Positions 10,101-21,961 are shown, counted from the first letter of the stretch. The stretch: 64,000 nucleotides of DNA from Tenebrio molitor (GCF_963966145.1 NC_091046.1:19344001-19408000); one strand, 5' to 3'. Translations and numbers: made by a program. Notes: generated from the letters alone by a model not told the origin.

Positions 10101-11210
10101 GGTGATTTTTCCCACAGATAGCAAGTTCGTACGTAGGTCTGGAACAAGCAAAGTCTTACTCAAAGAAATGTTTTTCGACTCACCAAACACATCGGCGGTG
10201 AACATTGCTTTTCCTTGGGCAGTGATATTTGTAGAGCCATTATTTGCGAGATTTAACTTTCCAGGTTCAGACTTCATTTCGGAGAAGGCTCTTTCATCAT
10301 TGCACAGATGAGAAGTTGCACCACTGTCCAGACACCACGTGTTTCTCTTGTTCGAACTGGTCAGATGACATTCAGATACGCTCAGGCAAGTATCTTCTGC
10401 ACTTTTCGCGGAGGCACGGAAGTCTTTGTTCTTGCAGTCAGCTGCTTTATGTCCGATTTCTTTGCACTTGTAGCACCGATATTTGAAATTTCCATAGTCG
10501 TTCTTGGTACCGGATTTCGAGTTCTCGCCGTTCGTCGTTTTTTCAGTCTTCTTCACGTTCTTCTTTCGCCAATTTGCTTTATGGTTACTGAACAATGCAT
10601 TTTGAGAAGCTCCTCTCGCTGCAGTTTTCCTGGCATTACTCTCTTCGATTATTTTCACACGAAGGACATCAGGTGTCGGGAGGTGGTCCCGCGACTCAAT
10701 GGCACACCTGAAATTCTCAAAGCTGTCAGGCAAGCTATACAGCAACATGATCGCTAACAAATCTCGGTTGATTTCAACTTCCATCTCCTGGAGTTTGTCG
10801 ACCGCATCGAAGAACATATCGATGTGTTCTCGCACATCACCGGATTCCTCCATGCGCTGAAGTGTCAGCTGTTTCAGTAACGTGGCCTTCCTCGCAGGTC
10901 CCTTCGACTGGTATATACCCTCGAGCTTGAGCCAGACTTCTCTCGATGACCCACATCCTTTTATCTGCTTCAGCTCAGAGGGGTTGATCGCCAGTATGAT
11001 GTCGGATTTAGCTTTACTGTCGTTCCTCACCCATTGTTGTGCAGCAGCTTCTGATTCGACGTCGCCGACTACCACCGCTGGTTTCACCGTTGCCCCGTTC
11101 ACGTAACTCCACGCGTCATTTTTGATCAGCAATGCTTCCATCTGCATCTTCCACGTGTCGTAGTTCTCCTTGTTTAGGGTTTCTATCCTCGTCAACTGAT
11201 TTGAACCCAT
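7146..11210 (-). CDS. Copia gag-pol polyprotein
   Basis: The intact 1354-codon frame starts at ATG 11208-11210 (MGSNQLTRIETLNKENYDTW, a typical copia Gag start); the frame is open 17 codons further upstream but only to a GTG. Order: Gag; a CCHC knuckle (CYKCKEIGHKAADC) near residue 250; aspartic protease DSGATS near 295; pre-integrase HRRLGH near 430; integrase core with Asp in HSDVCGPM (about 498), Asp in TDNGGEYTS (about 563) and Glu in NGIAERKNR (about 598); reverse transcriptase YVDDIIV near 1037; RNase H with DADWG and LSSTEAEY near 1200-1240. The integrase-before-RT order is diagnostic of copia. No stop or frameshift was seen, so the protein may be functional. There is no env gene. Confidence 0.95.
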   Translation of the reverse strand: MGSNQLTRIETLNKENYDTWKMQMEALLIKNDAWSYVNGATVKPAVVVGDVESEAAAQQWVRNDSKAKSDIILAINPSELKQIKGCGSSREVWLKLEGIYQSKGPARKATLLKQLTLQRMEESGDVREHIDMFFDAVDKLQEMEVEINRDLLAIMLLYSLPDSFENFRCAIESRDHLPTPDVLRVKIIEESNARKTAARGASQNALFSNHKANWRKKNVKKTEKTTNGENSKSGTKNDYGNFKYRCYKCKEIGHKAADCKNKDFRASAKSAEDTCLSVSECHLTSSNKRNTWCLDSGATSHLCNDERAFSEMKSEPGKLNLANNGSTNITAQGKAMFTADVFGESKNISLSKTLLVPDLRTNLLSVGKITEKGCEVIFKRDNAFVVGNDGSVKLVADRIGELYYARERNKERSTGSVFAAGLPCTKTFEVWHRRLGHLNARDMSEAISKGTVLGLDVLKPMNFARDSIECEVCLQGKMVRTPFPKRSDRTSELLELIHSDVCGPMRVESMSKARYFIEFIDDCSRWTVVRFLRSKSEAIEATKEFITMVENQQGKKIKTFQTDNGGEYTSEQFDNLLKGLGITRRFTIPHNPEQNGIAERKNRTLLDMARCLMLQSGLPPSFWAEAVNTANYIRNRCPSKSIGGRTPYEVWTGKKPNISHFREFGCRVFRLDRQPNRGKFDSRAKEGVFLGYSEESKGYRVWMPNERKVEITRNVKFLEGTEKKAEIFTEFVPDDLFKGETDEVESPRYVGIEMRSAEEVENPEEEVQDEIEEEPVVRRERGRPRLVRTGARGRPRKVCRFQEAGTAEIEEEAFISEIPARIAMNSPEVDEWYDAMAVEIRSIIKNNTWKLVKRPDDREVIGSRIVLRNKYNANGTLERRKARLVAQGFSQRPGVHFKETFAPVARLSSIRLLASIAAQYDMNIRQFDVTCAYLNGELEEEIFMEPPKYLLQVLEMIQSEEDREVGDKARKMLKQLREGDHVCLLKKSLYGLRQAGRSWYAKLDGILRRFGAVPTKADPCVYQIGTGEESTLIAIYVDDIIVASRDPRMADRLFSCLSQKFETSDLGEIGYCLGMEFNRTLGAINILQTGYINELLKRFGMFDSKPVCAPLDPGMKLLKSEEPPDENLPYRELVGALTYLSTATRPDISFAVSYLGQFNNCYGKPHWTAAKRVLRYLKGTTKLGLTFFKKSQFLEGFVDADWGNCPNDRKSFTGYVFTLGGGPVSWDARKQKTVALSSTEAEYMGLAEATKEASYLRSFLIELGLDHLSSVVVYEDNLGALKLAANPTFHNRSKHIDIKYHFIRDAVKEKILSLSHVSSTEMVADVLTKGLPGSRHQRCVRELGLCRAAETYRD

Positions 11211-11263
11211 CGTATCGTTTGGCGGAGACGGACTACAAAGCAACGAAATTTTTGCGTTCACTG

Positions 11264-11279
11264 GCCTGGTCCCATAACC
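11264..11279 (-). other. Copia primer-binding site (initiator Met tRNA)
   Basis: Directly inside the 5' LTR, the minus strand reads GGTTATGGGACCAGGCC. This is complementary to the anticodon-stem region of initiator tRNA-Met (CCCATAACC), the half-molecule primer known for insect copia elements. There is no gap to the LTR. Confidence 0.75.
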
Positions 11280-11552
11280 TGTTAGCGGTGTTCGAGTAAA
11301 ACGCAGTGCACCGGGAGCAACAGGAGTATATTTAATTCTACTACAGACTACACTACATTAATGAACAGATACAAGACACACGTGAGACAAAAGACAAGAT
11401 GGCGTACGGCGTTACAATTATGGTCGACTTCTTCAGTCATCGATCTCCGACCGCACATGCGCAACGTCATCGTTTCGGTCGGTGTAACCGGACACTGTTT
11501 GGTCGACAATACACCAGGGGCGGCGCGGGGATCGAGATTATATACACTAACA
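11280..11552 (-). repeat. Copia 5' LTR
   Basis: 273 bp, carries the promoter end for the minus-strand transcript, apparently identical to 6836-7108. Confidence 0.95.
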
Positions 11553-11557
11553 ACTAT

Positions 11558-11940
11558 GACGGCCAAAAAATTTTAGCCGTCAATTTCTGTTCCTTAAAAA
11601 AAAAAAAAAATTGTAAACCATACTTTATTGTCAGTATGATTACCGTCTTAATTATGATTGGTATTTTTTGAGCGGTAAATTTCAAAACTCGAAATTATTT
11701 TGTAATTTTCTACTACACCTCAGGTTGTCTACTCGTATGTCCGACTGCTCTAATTTTGTTCATTCATATCGGATTTTTGGAATATCTGAGCTTTAAACAG
11801 TTTAAATTGATTGTCAGAATAACAATATGCATGTCAAAATGACAGGAATCGAAAGTGGGGTTACGGTTCCTAAAGGTTTATTTACAATTTACATGAATGT
11901 CAAGATAGTGACGGCTAAAATTTTTTGGCTGCCATAGTAC
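11558..11940. mobile_element. MITE, right portion, interrupted by copia
   Basis: Begins gacggccaaaaaattttagc (joined before the insertion to gtactat at 6829-6835) and ends with the inverted partner at 11908-11940 (gacggctaaaattttttggc, ccatagtac). About 390 bp without the insertion. Similar single ends occur near 318-338 and 2735-2755. Confidence 0.7.
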
Positions 11941-12410
11941 TTCTTCGCTGTACGTTTTGACAGCACTAACAAAATCAGATAATAGCATAAGTTTTGCAAG
12001 TTGCAAATCAAAGCCATCTGTCACAAATAATTGCGAAATTATCGGTTGTAATTCCACGAGAGCTCTGAAATGATCGATTTTTAACACGAAAGCTCTCCTA
12101 GGTAATTGATTCTTGCCTTTCTTCTGCTAACGTTAAAAAAAGGAACAAGAAGACTAATTTCCAGCAAATGGAAATTATGGTCCAAACGTTGGAGAAGGAC
12201 CATATTTATTATTATCCATTATTTTCTTATCTATTTATATTCTAATCTCAACCCAGCCTTGAAAGCACAACAGATCTTCGTAATACCAAAAAGAGTGCAT
12301 ATTATTCAATTATTTTCAGCATTTTCCACGTTATGTTGAAAATTAAAAAAAAAATTTCTGCAATCAAGTCCATCTTTCAAATTAGCAAGATGATTTGTCG
12401 CACGTTTATA
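11941..12410. other. Gene-free stretch
   Basis: No gene or repeat end recognised. Confidence 0.4.
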
Positions 12411-13752
12411 TAGGATGTCCCCAAAAAAAAAAGACGAGTCCATAGCTCCCTTATTTATCGGAGGATTTTAATTATGTATACACCAAATTAAATGGTTGTT
12501 AATAGGCTACAAAATGGCTTAATAAATTCATGTATAGCTCCAAGGGCTTCAAGACTAAACTATCAAAATATTTTTTTTTAAATGGGATTACATATTTTTT
12601 TAAGTAATTCTGATAGAGATTTTAATTCTGAAAACAACAATGTATCACAAGTATAACTTCACATAAAAGAAAATAACACTAACTTTTGAAATAAATGACG
12701 AGCACCAAGCGAAAAGCTATCAAAATGCATTGCGTTATAATGTAATAACCAAATTAAGGTAGCTGGAAAAACAAATGACAAATAATAACATGTAGGATTG
12801 CACAAATATGCCACCAATGTTTAGCGCAAAATGGAACATAGACGATAGTATCGTGTGTTCCACAAAAAACTCACTCGCAGCAAGCCATGACAAAAGTGAA
12901 GTATGTCTTAGAGATGTTCTCATATTTCATGGCGGAAACAAAAGACTGAGAAATGTCACAAATTTGTATTGTCAGTGTCAAATTTCTCAAAGACGTTCGT
13001 GATTTCGACAGAAATGCAGCAAATTGCCAATAAGAAAGTTATTCATCGTCGAACTAGAGACAAAATTTGTAATACGTTTGATTATATGAGAATAACTTTT
13101 CCTTTTGAAGCACTGACAAAAATTGGTTTCCTTAGAATTTGTTTTTTCAATCTATTTAGCGAAAATTTAAATTTACCTAGACATTCCTTTTTACGGCGTT
13201 TATGAGAAATTTGACACTGACAATACATTTTTGTGACATTTCTCAGTCTTTTGTTTCCGCCACTAAATATGAAAATACCTCTAGTACCAGATGTGAAATG
13301 AACTACTAAAGTAAATTTATAGGTTATCTGTCACAACTCACAATATGATGAAAATTTGTAAGTAACAAATGAACTACTTCCAATGATCCTAAAATCGACA
13401 TGACCAGTCTATCTATCTCTATAGTCATGGCTTACTGCGAGTGAGTTTTTATTGGAACACACGATAGCATTTCTTTACATTTTTTTTTGTAAATTTTTGG
13501 TATTTAAGTGTACACTTGTGATACATTGTTATTTTCAGAATAAAAATCTCTATCAGAATTACTAAAAAAAATGTGTAATCCCATTTGAAAAAAATATTTT
13601 GACAGTTTATCCTTGAACCCCATGGGGCTATACTCGAATTTATTCGGCCATTTTGTAGCCTATTAACAACCATTCAATTTGGTGTACAGATAATTAAAAT
13701 CTTCCGATAAATAACGGAGTTATGGACTCGTCTTCTTTTTTGGGGACACCTG
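12411..13752. mobile_element. Large foldback element (Tc1-type ends)
   Basis: Ends taggatgtccccaaaaaa and, inverted, caggtgtccccaaaaaag with TA outside (12409-12410, 13753-13754). Outer arms match imperfectly over about 250 bp (12411-12670 against 13490-13752). A middle pair (12853-12895 against 13425-13468, around actcactcgcagcaagccat) and an inner pair (about 12925-12990 against 13203-13270, around gacactgacaatac) continue the symmetry. The inner pair may be a separate nested element. No transposase. Confidence 0.75.
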
Positions 13753-13754
13753 TA

Positions 13755-14157
13755 TAACAATCTTCATAACCATGATTGTTAAAAAAATGGTTATGATTTG
13801 GCAAATTAGAATAGCATTTTTTGATAAGACTCTTTATACAGGGTGACCCAATTTTTTTTTTTAAAGCTCTAGCAACTTTATTTCTTTTCCGATTTCAATA
13901 AGCGATATATCAAATGAAAAGGCGTTTAAGAAACTGTGAACTGCCATATAATATTTATTTTTTAAAGAAGCAGTTTAAGTGGGGTGACATTTAACTTTCT
14001 TATTTTAAATTGTGACATATGTTTTTCATTGCTTATTTTTAAAGTCACTATTTTTCTAAACATTGCTCTATAAAAATATTATTTGTTTTTTGAAAAGTTT
14101 TGATGAAATAAAAATGTTTAATAAATAATAATTGAGACATTTTAATGAAAAAGCGAA
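13755..14157. other. Gene-free stretch with a solitary transposon end
   Basis: TA followed by cagggtgacccaattttt at about 13837 resembles the terminus of a Tc1/mariner MITE, but I found no inverted partner. Confidence 0.4.
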
Positions 14158-14347
14158 TAAAATCAAGTTGCTTTGTGAGACCTGTCAGCTAGAGCTAATC
14201 GTGAGTAAAAATGAATACCTTCGAAGAAATGACCGACATGCTAGGTATATATCAGATCTAAACTCCATTCGAGGTACGGAAACAGCGTGTCCTTGTCAAA
14301 TTCTTTGCGTAACAAATGCTCTAGCTGACAGCAACTTGATTTTATTG
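14158..14347. repeat. Short inverted-repeat element
   Basis: Arms aaaatcaagttgct...gtcagctagagct and agctctagctgacagcaacttgatttt enclose a loop of about 110 bp. No coding content; the two small frames overlapping it have no motif. Confidence 0.6.
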
Positions 14348-15229
14348 ATTTATTATTTATTATTTATTTTTAAAAATGCACGTTTTTCAAAATAAATGTA
14401 GGTAAGTTTCAATGAAAGATGTTCTTAACATATGTTATGCTTAATCCAATGCAGTGCAAACGGGCGTAAGTGTTCCTTAAACCAAGTAAACATAACACGA
14501 GTATATGAAGATCTATACATTCATTTGATTTATAAGGATGTAACAGGATGTTATAGGTACTGTCAGAATTTCGGGAATGGTCAAAGATGTAAGAGAATTT
14601 TTAGGACGGGGGATTTATTTGATTTAAAAGAATGTACACTATAAAGGTCGGGTGTTTGCCTCCCGGGTTGAAAATGTAATAAATATTATTAACGGTTAAT
14701 AATAATTAACCCATTTCAGTTGAAATATGAATCGTCGCGATACAGGATCTAGAGTTCCGGACGGAATTTGTCATCCAACATGGATATATACCTACCTTTG
14801 TTTTATGATTTAACATAATGCATAAAAAATGATTAATTAGTTTGAATTAAAATCGAATTCAATATTAAAGAAGTTGAATCTCAGCAGTAAAATAATACTG
14901 AAAGTATCTTGGGTAAAATTCATAATAAATAAAACGAATGAACAATTACACAATTGGGATAATAGTGGGATCATTTTGCAAAAATTCTAAATAGCAACAA
15001 ATGCACGTGATAAATTTATCACTACTCCTTGGGGCGTTTCTCGATCCTCCTTCTTGCCACGATTAGTTGAAATAGTGAAGGGAATTAAAGCGGCTCCAAT
15101 AAATGTACAGGTAGGTGTTGTTTAAAGGTTTTGAGGGGGAAATAGAGGGGAAGCGCTGGCAGGTAGCGACCACTTGCGGTACTATGTTGAATTAGAACTA
15201 TAGTTGTGGTACAGGTGTAGAGAAGCTGA
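14348..15229. other. Gene-free, locally GC-richer before the candidate exon
   Basis: 14348-14990 shows nothing recognisable. 15000-15229 is of higher complexity and GC content than its surroundings and may be promoter-proximal sequence for the candidate exon at 15230-15334; this is inference. Confidence 0.3.
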
Positions 15230-15334
15230 TCAGTACCTGTGTGTGCGACTTACCTGCTGCTCGCTGATGAGATGAATCGCGATCTGTGAAGTTCGGAATG
15301 CCGCGCTGCCTGATCCACATATCGTTACAGAAAG
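15230..15334 (+). other. Candidate 5' non-coding exon
   Basis: A compact, complex, GC-balanced stretch starts at an initiator-like TCAGTA (15230-15235) and ends AAAG|GTTAGT, a good splice donor, at 15334. It is the best candidate upstream exon on the same strand as the receptor exon 11.5 kb downstream, which begins exactly at a splice acceptor. It contains several short upstream ATGs; one starting at 15288 would stay open through the donor but out of frame with the receptor. No coding homology was recognised. Linkage to the receptor is inference. Confidence 0.3.
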
Positions 15335-17600
15335 GTTAGTTCTTTAGCTTTATGGATTCTGACGCAGGATTTGCATAACTGTAGGTAAAAGTCACCTATC
15401 TTTTTGATGTAAAATGATATTTCCTAGCAAATTTGTTTTGAACGTTCATTGTTTTGGAAATTTGTATTAATAGCTTTGACTACACTAAAACTCAATCTTA
15501 TAAGTTAGGTTTCAAATAGTTACTATCCATTCGCAATATACATTAACTTCATTCCTGAATCTTACCATTTAAAATTAAAAAGTAATAACGATATAGTTAA
15601 GTTTTTATTTAGATAAGACATTTTTTTCAAGTGCACTTTTTTGACAAGAACTTATGACGCTAAAGTTATTTATCTTCTAAACCTGTCGTATAAAGAGAAT
15701 TGATTATTATTAAGACTTTAAAAGCTCATTGTTTTGTTTAGTAAACGACACTTTCCATTTATATGCTTTCGTGGCTTTGCAAAAGAATTAAACGAGTAAA
15801 TACAAGTATATATGCCTGTAAAAATATTACAGATAAGAGTAAAAGTAGTTTTTAATATAAATGCCGTAACGATAACAGACTCAAGTCGGTGAAAACATTG
15901 CATTTTGATCATAATTTAAACCATTTTGAAATGTGTTATTGTTTTTAAGTTTTGAAACCGAAAAACCATTGAAAATGTTTCATTAATTCAACATATTCAA
16001 ATTTCATATACGTAATACTATAGTCTGTCGGATTTGAGATGAAGACAGTTGGATATTTTTATTTTTAGGAATAGAAATTTGAATTTTTATACAACTGTAA
16101 AACTTTAGGAATTGCATCTTTTAAGATACCTACATAACTCGAGTTGTAAAAAACTGGTAATCGAAGTCTTTAGTTTGTAATTACGTGGTCAAGAGAACTT
16201 TTGACAAATAACTTTAATAACTCTAAAATTGTTTATACAACCTTTTTCATGTACGCAGTCCTCTGGCTGTCGTAGAATGATTAAAAATTATTTTGTTGGG
16301 AATAAATTTATTCTGAAGAACAAAAAGTTTGTTACGCCTATTTATTCACGTTACTGATTTTTATTTTTAGCATACACCTTGGGAACCTTATGAAGCAATA
16401 AAACAATTTCTATAAAAATAGTTAAAAAAAATTATGTCAAAATCTGAGTCAGCACGAGCTTAACTTCGTCAGACATGTTTGGAATAATCATTACAAGATG
16501 TGGATCATATCATTTAAAATATGCTCGTCAGGTCTTGATAATCGTCATGACCAACCTTTTTGCTATTAATACAATTTCTTTAGGGTGACTTGTTAATGTT
16601 ATTTCTTAACACTTACTTATATCATGATCAAAATAAGTTTTAACAAAAATGTTCTAGGTTCAGTATTAGTTGAAAGGTCTATTAATTACCAAACCCTGTG
16701 TTGGTCGAGAATGATTGTTGATTGATAATAATCAACATAATAAAAATTGTATTTTTTGTATATTCTAGTTTACTCAGAATAGAATAGAAATAGTTTACTG
16801 TAAGAAAGAATAAAAAAAGTTGTACAAAGGATTAGAATACACACTAAACACAGATAAACTTCGTCCAGCCAGAGATTGGGAGATTGTAAATTGTATTAAA
16901 TTAACCCAACACTACAAAATGCACTAGAATATGTACATTAATTAGAATGCTCTAATTAATTTCAGAGCAAAACTGTTACTGCTTGAAGGATATATTTCAA
17001 ATTTTAGGTGCGCTAGCTACTCCTTTCTCTACGTATAATTTAGTGACTTTTATGTCAACCAATCTCTCGCAGGACAAACTATTAACCCACACACAAAAAA
17101 AGTCAGTTTCCAAAATTTCCTCAAGTTAAGATTAATATAAACTATTACTCAATATATAATTTTTGATTTTTTCCTCAAGTATTATGCAAAAATATCTCTC
17201 ATATTGTTGACTAACAATAAAACCAGTAAGTCAATGACGACTGAAACTTACATGTCATGTAGATAGGAATATTAAGTTATTGATTAATATGTCTCAAATT
17301 TTTTGGATGTTCACTATTCCTCTACATATTTAGTTTACCAAATAACCAGGTAAATGGTTATTCATGATTCTGTATCATCGAATGTTTTCTTGCAACATTT
17401 TACGTTTAAATTGTAGATATTAAGAATTGACTTAAATTTTAACTACAAATAAGGACATTGCTAAAACATTCTTGCATCAATTTCAGTACATTTAATGCAT
17501 AACATACAATGTGCTTAGATTTTCTTTGTGAATTCTTATAAAAAATAAAACGATTTCGAAGATCCTTAAATATTTTTTAGTTCTCAGATATGTCTACGTA
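15335..17600. other. Unique AT-rich, probably intronic sequence
   Basis: No genes and no transposon ends seen. Confidence 0.4.
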
Positions 17601-17753
17601 TCGGGTGTTCATTTAAATTTCTCATCAAAATTGGCGCAGAAGAGTCGATTGTGAACGCAGCACTTGACAGCTGATCCGTGATCGTATTCCGTTATGCGTT
17701 CACAATCGATTCTTCAACGGCAATTTTGGGGAGAAATTTTAAGGAACACCCGA
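17601..17753. mobile_element. MITE, TCGGGTGTTC ends
   Basis: 153 bp between TA dinucleotides, inverted termini TCGGGTGTTC with internal arms gaagagtcgattgtgaacgc and its complement. Related in its internal arm to the copies at 23187 and 55410. Confidence 0.8.
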
Positions 17754-18124
17754 TATAATATGTATTGGATGAGTTCCGAAAAACAATTTTCTCGCGAATA
17801 GTAAATATTTTTTAATATTCTTTGATTTGTTGCTCCTAACAGATCTGATTTTTCGTAAAATTTAAGGATGTCTCAGTTTTACTAGTTTGCTTTAATTCGT
17901 CAGTGTAAATAAAGCATGACATCTATAAGATAGGTAAAGCAAAACTAGTTTTTGGAAAAGTTTATTTATAAATCACAAAAGTGATTAATGTGTATTACTA
18001 TTGATCCAGTTGATTTTGATATAAGTAATAGTATATTACGCAAGCAAGTTGGTAAGTGAAATATAACAGATTCGAGGAAAGGTTTTAAAAAATGAGACGT
18101 AGTCGCGTTTTTACACTTTTCGAG

Positions 18125-18293
18125 CTTTTGTTATAAATTATCCATGAATTCGAAATCGTATGTCGTTACTTGAACTCCACGCTCCAATAAACACAGCTTG
18201 AAACACAGGTTAGATCTCTACATATTAATCGCAAAGACATACGGATTCAAATCCATGGATGACTCGATTACAAATTAATTTGATCGCTCGATA
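18125..18293 (-). mobile_element. MITE, GAGCGATCAAATTAATTTG end
   Basis: One well-preserved end (18270-18293) and an interior closely matching, in reverse orientation, the copy at 22955-23176. The far end near 18125 is degenerate. It lies next to the MITE at 18302. Confidence 0.7.
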
Positions 18294-18301
18294 CAATTAT
18301 A

Positions 18302-18537
18302 ACGGGTGACTATTAAAATTTTCACTTAGGGTTGGCTATGAATCATTCTTTGTTTTCCGTTGCACCTTAGACACCGACAAGTTTGACATTTCAATAAATG
18401 TTTTTTCTCTTAATTTGGTTATGTTTCAATTGTACTGACTGACATTTGTCGTTCGTTCTTGCGTGTGTCTAAAGTAACAGAAAAAATAAAAACTCGTTCA
18501 AAGCCAACTCCAAGTGAAAATTTTAATAGTCACCCGT
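18302..18537. mobile_element. MITE, ACGGGTGACTATTAAAATTT ends
   Basis: 236 bp, inverted termini ACGGGTGACTATTAAAATTT, TA outside both ends. Non-coding; the plus-strand frame overlapping its right end is not a gene. Confidence 0.85.
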
Positions 18538-18539
18538 TA

Positions 18540-21404
18540 CTATTTTTTCCGGTATTGAATTTGTGTACGAAAAGCCAAAAACATTTCAAAGAAAATCATG
18601 GATTCATTATAAAAATAAATAGTTGTCTTCGTTATTTTACAAGATACTTGTTTATTTTTTGATAGATTATATTGTTTATTTATTGTTATATTCATATAAT
18701 CGTGTGATATTTTTAAGGTTTAATATTGGTTCAATAATAATTCTCCAATTTACTATTACAAAAAAATAAAGTTTATTGAAACTAACTTCATATTTATATG
18801 GTAGGTATTTGGAAGATATTTGATTTAAATGTTTTTATATTTGGTTTTCATAAAACAGAATAAACGGTCTAAACTCTAAACAGGTTTCCGTACATTAACT
18901 AGTTATTGAAAAAAGGAATAATTCAGAAGTGGAATATTTTATGGATTCTGCTCTACACATCAACATCTTATTGCAATATTTCGTAAATAGAAGCCTTCCA
19001 ATAAATGTCTCTGTAAATTATTTAACGTACGTAGAATGTAATAACCATAAACTGCTAATTTTTAATGTGTAAACATGCTTTCATAAATTGGTTTTAACTA
19101 AAATTTACATTTTATATCTCTTAAACGGACCAGAAAAATATTTTTTGTATTCTATTCATCACATAAAAAATACCATACTGACTTATGAGAGAAGTTTATT
19201 GGATACGTATAATAACAAAATATGTATTTAAGACATGATTTAGGTATGAAAGCTAAAGAATTAATAGCATTTTTAGTGTTTAGGAACGAATATATCTTGC
19301 TTTTATTGTTTTTTAAATTATAACGTCGCTACTATCTCTCCGTTCATATTTAATGGTGGCCTCAGTGATGCAAATTAATTAACCTCTAATATTTTATGGC
19401 TATCCATAACTTTGAGTTACTTTTCTTCTTTGATCCGATATGAATTTTAAAAATGTATATTTAAAAAAATACGATTCCCCGTGCATTTTACTTTCTTATA
19501 TCAACATCCATCTCTTAGGAATTGTTGAGGCATGTTAAAAAATGAATACCAGTTTTTGATTTGTATTTGTATTTGTACTTTAAAGAGTTAGAAGGCTTCA
19601 AAGCTAGCGAATCTGCACATTAAAGGCTTTAAGCGACTCATTTAGTGACGTTTCAAGTCGCGTCTTGTGGATCTCTAATGGTCATGCTACGAATAGTTAC
19701 CATTTTACCGCTGGCCATCTTGATGAAGTCTTGTCCATATGCCATCATTACTATTTAAGTACATTGGTGTCTGAAATAGTCTATTGATTATGGCAGTAAT
19801 ACTTTTAAAAACAGCTCCTATATGGAATTTAATTCATTATTATGCAGTGTTTCACATTATTCACTTCCAATCATAGATAAATGAGTGTGTCACTTTTTAA
19901 AACCAAGCTTTCGATTGTGATCAAGAGCGGTTCCTTAAATAATACGATTGAATTTGTTGCACAGGAAACGTGTTTGGATTCTCTATCGGTATTTAAAGAA
20001 ACGAGTTTGAAAAAATTCTTTTATTAAAAATTCATTTAGATTAGATATTCTTTAAAACATTGTGCAGCTAGGTTATACAATATGAACAACAAATAAAGAT
20101 GAAAAGTCTTGTTTTCCATAGTCCTTATTTTATTTCCTAGATTTCCCTTATTACTGTTTTGTATCCAATATGATCAGAATTGTAAAACTGGAATTTATAT
20201 TGAAACGTAAAAAGTTGCATCTTTCAGTAAACTATAGTTTTAAAGTTTTACTGGCATAAAACGAAATTGAAAAATAATCAGAGATACATGCAAGAAATAT
20301 ATGAGAATTGAAATATACATTTAAATATATAGAATTCGTGATTTTTTATACTATTTTTATTGACATTAAAATTCGTATGTTCAGAAAAGCTTCAAGTTCA
20401 ATGTCGTGAGTTTACAGTGTTGAAATGTAATCTATAATTTATGAGGGTGAAACTAGAGACTTGTCGGGACATGCAAACTAAAATAAATTTCTGAAATGAT
20501 GACTATATATCACGGCAAACAGTGCAATTTGTTCTAATCCTTTAGTGACACTATGGTGTTGGACAGAGAGAAATACGTTAATAGTTTGTATTAAAACTGA
20601 TATTATTTACATCCATAATCACTGATGAAAAGTCGCAAGCTCATTTAGTAACTGTGAAATTTAGTTTGCTTGCTTCATTTTTAAATTCCAATCCAAGGGT
20701 TTCAAAATGATATTAACATCTTTAGGTTTTCATTTTGGGTTTTTAAATGACATTGTAATAATAGGTGTAAACAGTCAGTTAAAACATAGGTGGAACTTAT
20801 ATGTATGTATTTGAAAATTATATACATTTTATACGCCCCAGACTTATAATATTTGGTTAAACTGTTTTTAAGTAAGTGTCTTAAACATTTAATTACTTTC
20901 ACGTTTTGCCATGGAAATTTTCGACGTGTAAAATGAGTTGTATGGTGAAACAATACTTTCTTCGTGGCCATCTTAGATCTTCTTTCGTAAATTTTTAGTC
21001 GACTAGCACGATATTCTTTTGTAATAAGCTCATCCTTTAAGAAATACTCAATCATGATTATTTTTTTGAAACCGCAGAAAACTGATGCCATGACTTATTT
21101 AATATATCCACATTTCATTAGTGGTTGCAATAAATGGAGTCAAGAAATTGGGTAGGTATATTTTTCGTAAATTGTTCAAAATTTGGTTTACAATTTGACG
21201 TGTTTTAGTTCACAATCTGCAAACACGTCACTTGTTTTACAGCTGCTAAGTGAAGTTCCAGCTATCTTACGAACTTTCATTTTCAGTTCTAATAGGTTGA
21301 AGTTGTGTCTACTTTTTGATTATGGCGTATACAAAAGCCGATTCACTCGATGTAGAATTCATATCAGTTTTGATTTCAACTGAGGTCAATTTTCATATAA
21401 AAGG
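18540..21404. other. Unique AT-rich, probably intronic sequence
   Basis: No gene or repeat boundary recognised; a 129-codon minus-strand frame at 20702-21091 has no motif. Confidence 0.4.
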
Positions 21405-21716
21405 CATTCACGTTGTTTTGGCATAATGGGAGGCTATGAAAATTTTGCATTTAATTTGGTAGTACCTGAAGCTGTCTGTTGAATTAGGTTATGTTTTTTT
21501 AATTTTCTGATTATAAATAGCGTCAATGTCTACTGAATTGTTGTCAGTTTTACTAGTTTGCAATAGAAGAATACTCGGACATCGCGGGAAATTTGGAACA
21601 TGTTATGTTCATTTTGATAGGTCTGCATGTCAGGCACTTCATTGGCGGAAATTAAACAGCGTGTTCAACGTTAAAAAAATAAATTAGGACTTCCCATTAT
21701 GCCAAAATAACTTGAA
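21405..21716. mobile_element. MITE, GTTTTGGCATAATGGGA ends
   Basis: Inverted termini of about 25 bp sharing TTTTGGCATAATGGGA enclose about 310 bp without coding content. Target duplication not clear. Confidence 0.7.
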
Positions 21717-21961
21717 CGGTGTTTATGTTTATTTTTGGGGTTTGCTGCTTGGAATGTATGAGAAATTTTATTTGAATGTATGACATATTTTAGGCAGCGA
21801 AGTTTTCCTTTTTTATTAGTAATCTGAGGTTAGAAACATTTTAACAACACGCTGAAAGTTTTTTTTTTGTTTTAATTTAATTTAATTTAAACTGCCTTTC
21901 CTGGCTTCCAAGCACAAAGCCTTTCGTTTTTCAATTTTGGCTTTCTTTGATTATTTGATTA

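Larger units (their letters stand above)
6836..11552 (-). mobile_element. Complete Ty1/copia LTR retrotransposon
   Basis: A 4717-bp element in minus orientation: two 273-bp LTRs (6836-7108 and 11280-11552) beginning TG and ending CA, a 5-bp target duplication, a primer-binding site, one uninterrupted gag-pol ORF and a purine tract before the 3' LTR. The two LTRs look identical throughout, which implies a recent insertion. It landed inside the terminal inverted repeat of an older MITE. All parts needed for an autonomous copia element appear present. Confidence 0.95.

Noticed and set aside
14132..14644. Two plus-strand frames, one cysteine-containing
   Set aside because: First lies across an inverted repeat; second lacks a signal peptide or recognisable cysteine spacing.
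20702..21091. 129-codon minus-strand frame
   Set aside because: No motif, no flanking gene signals, ordinary AT-rich intronic composition.
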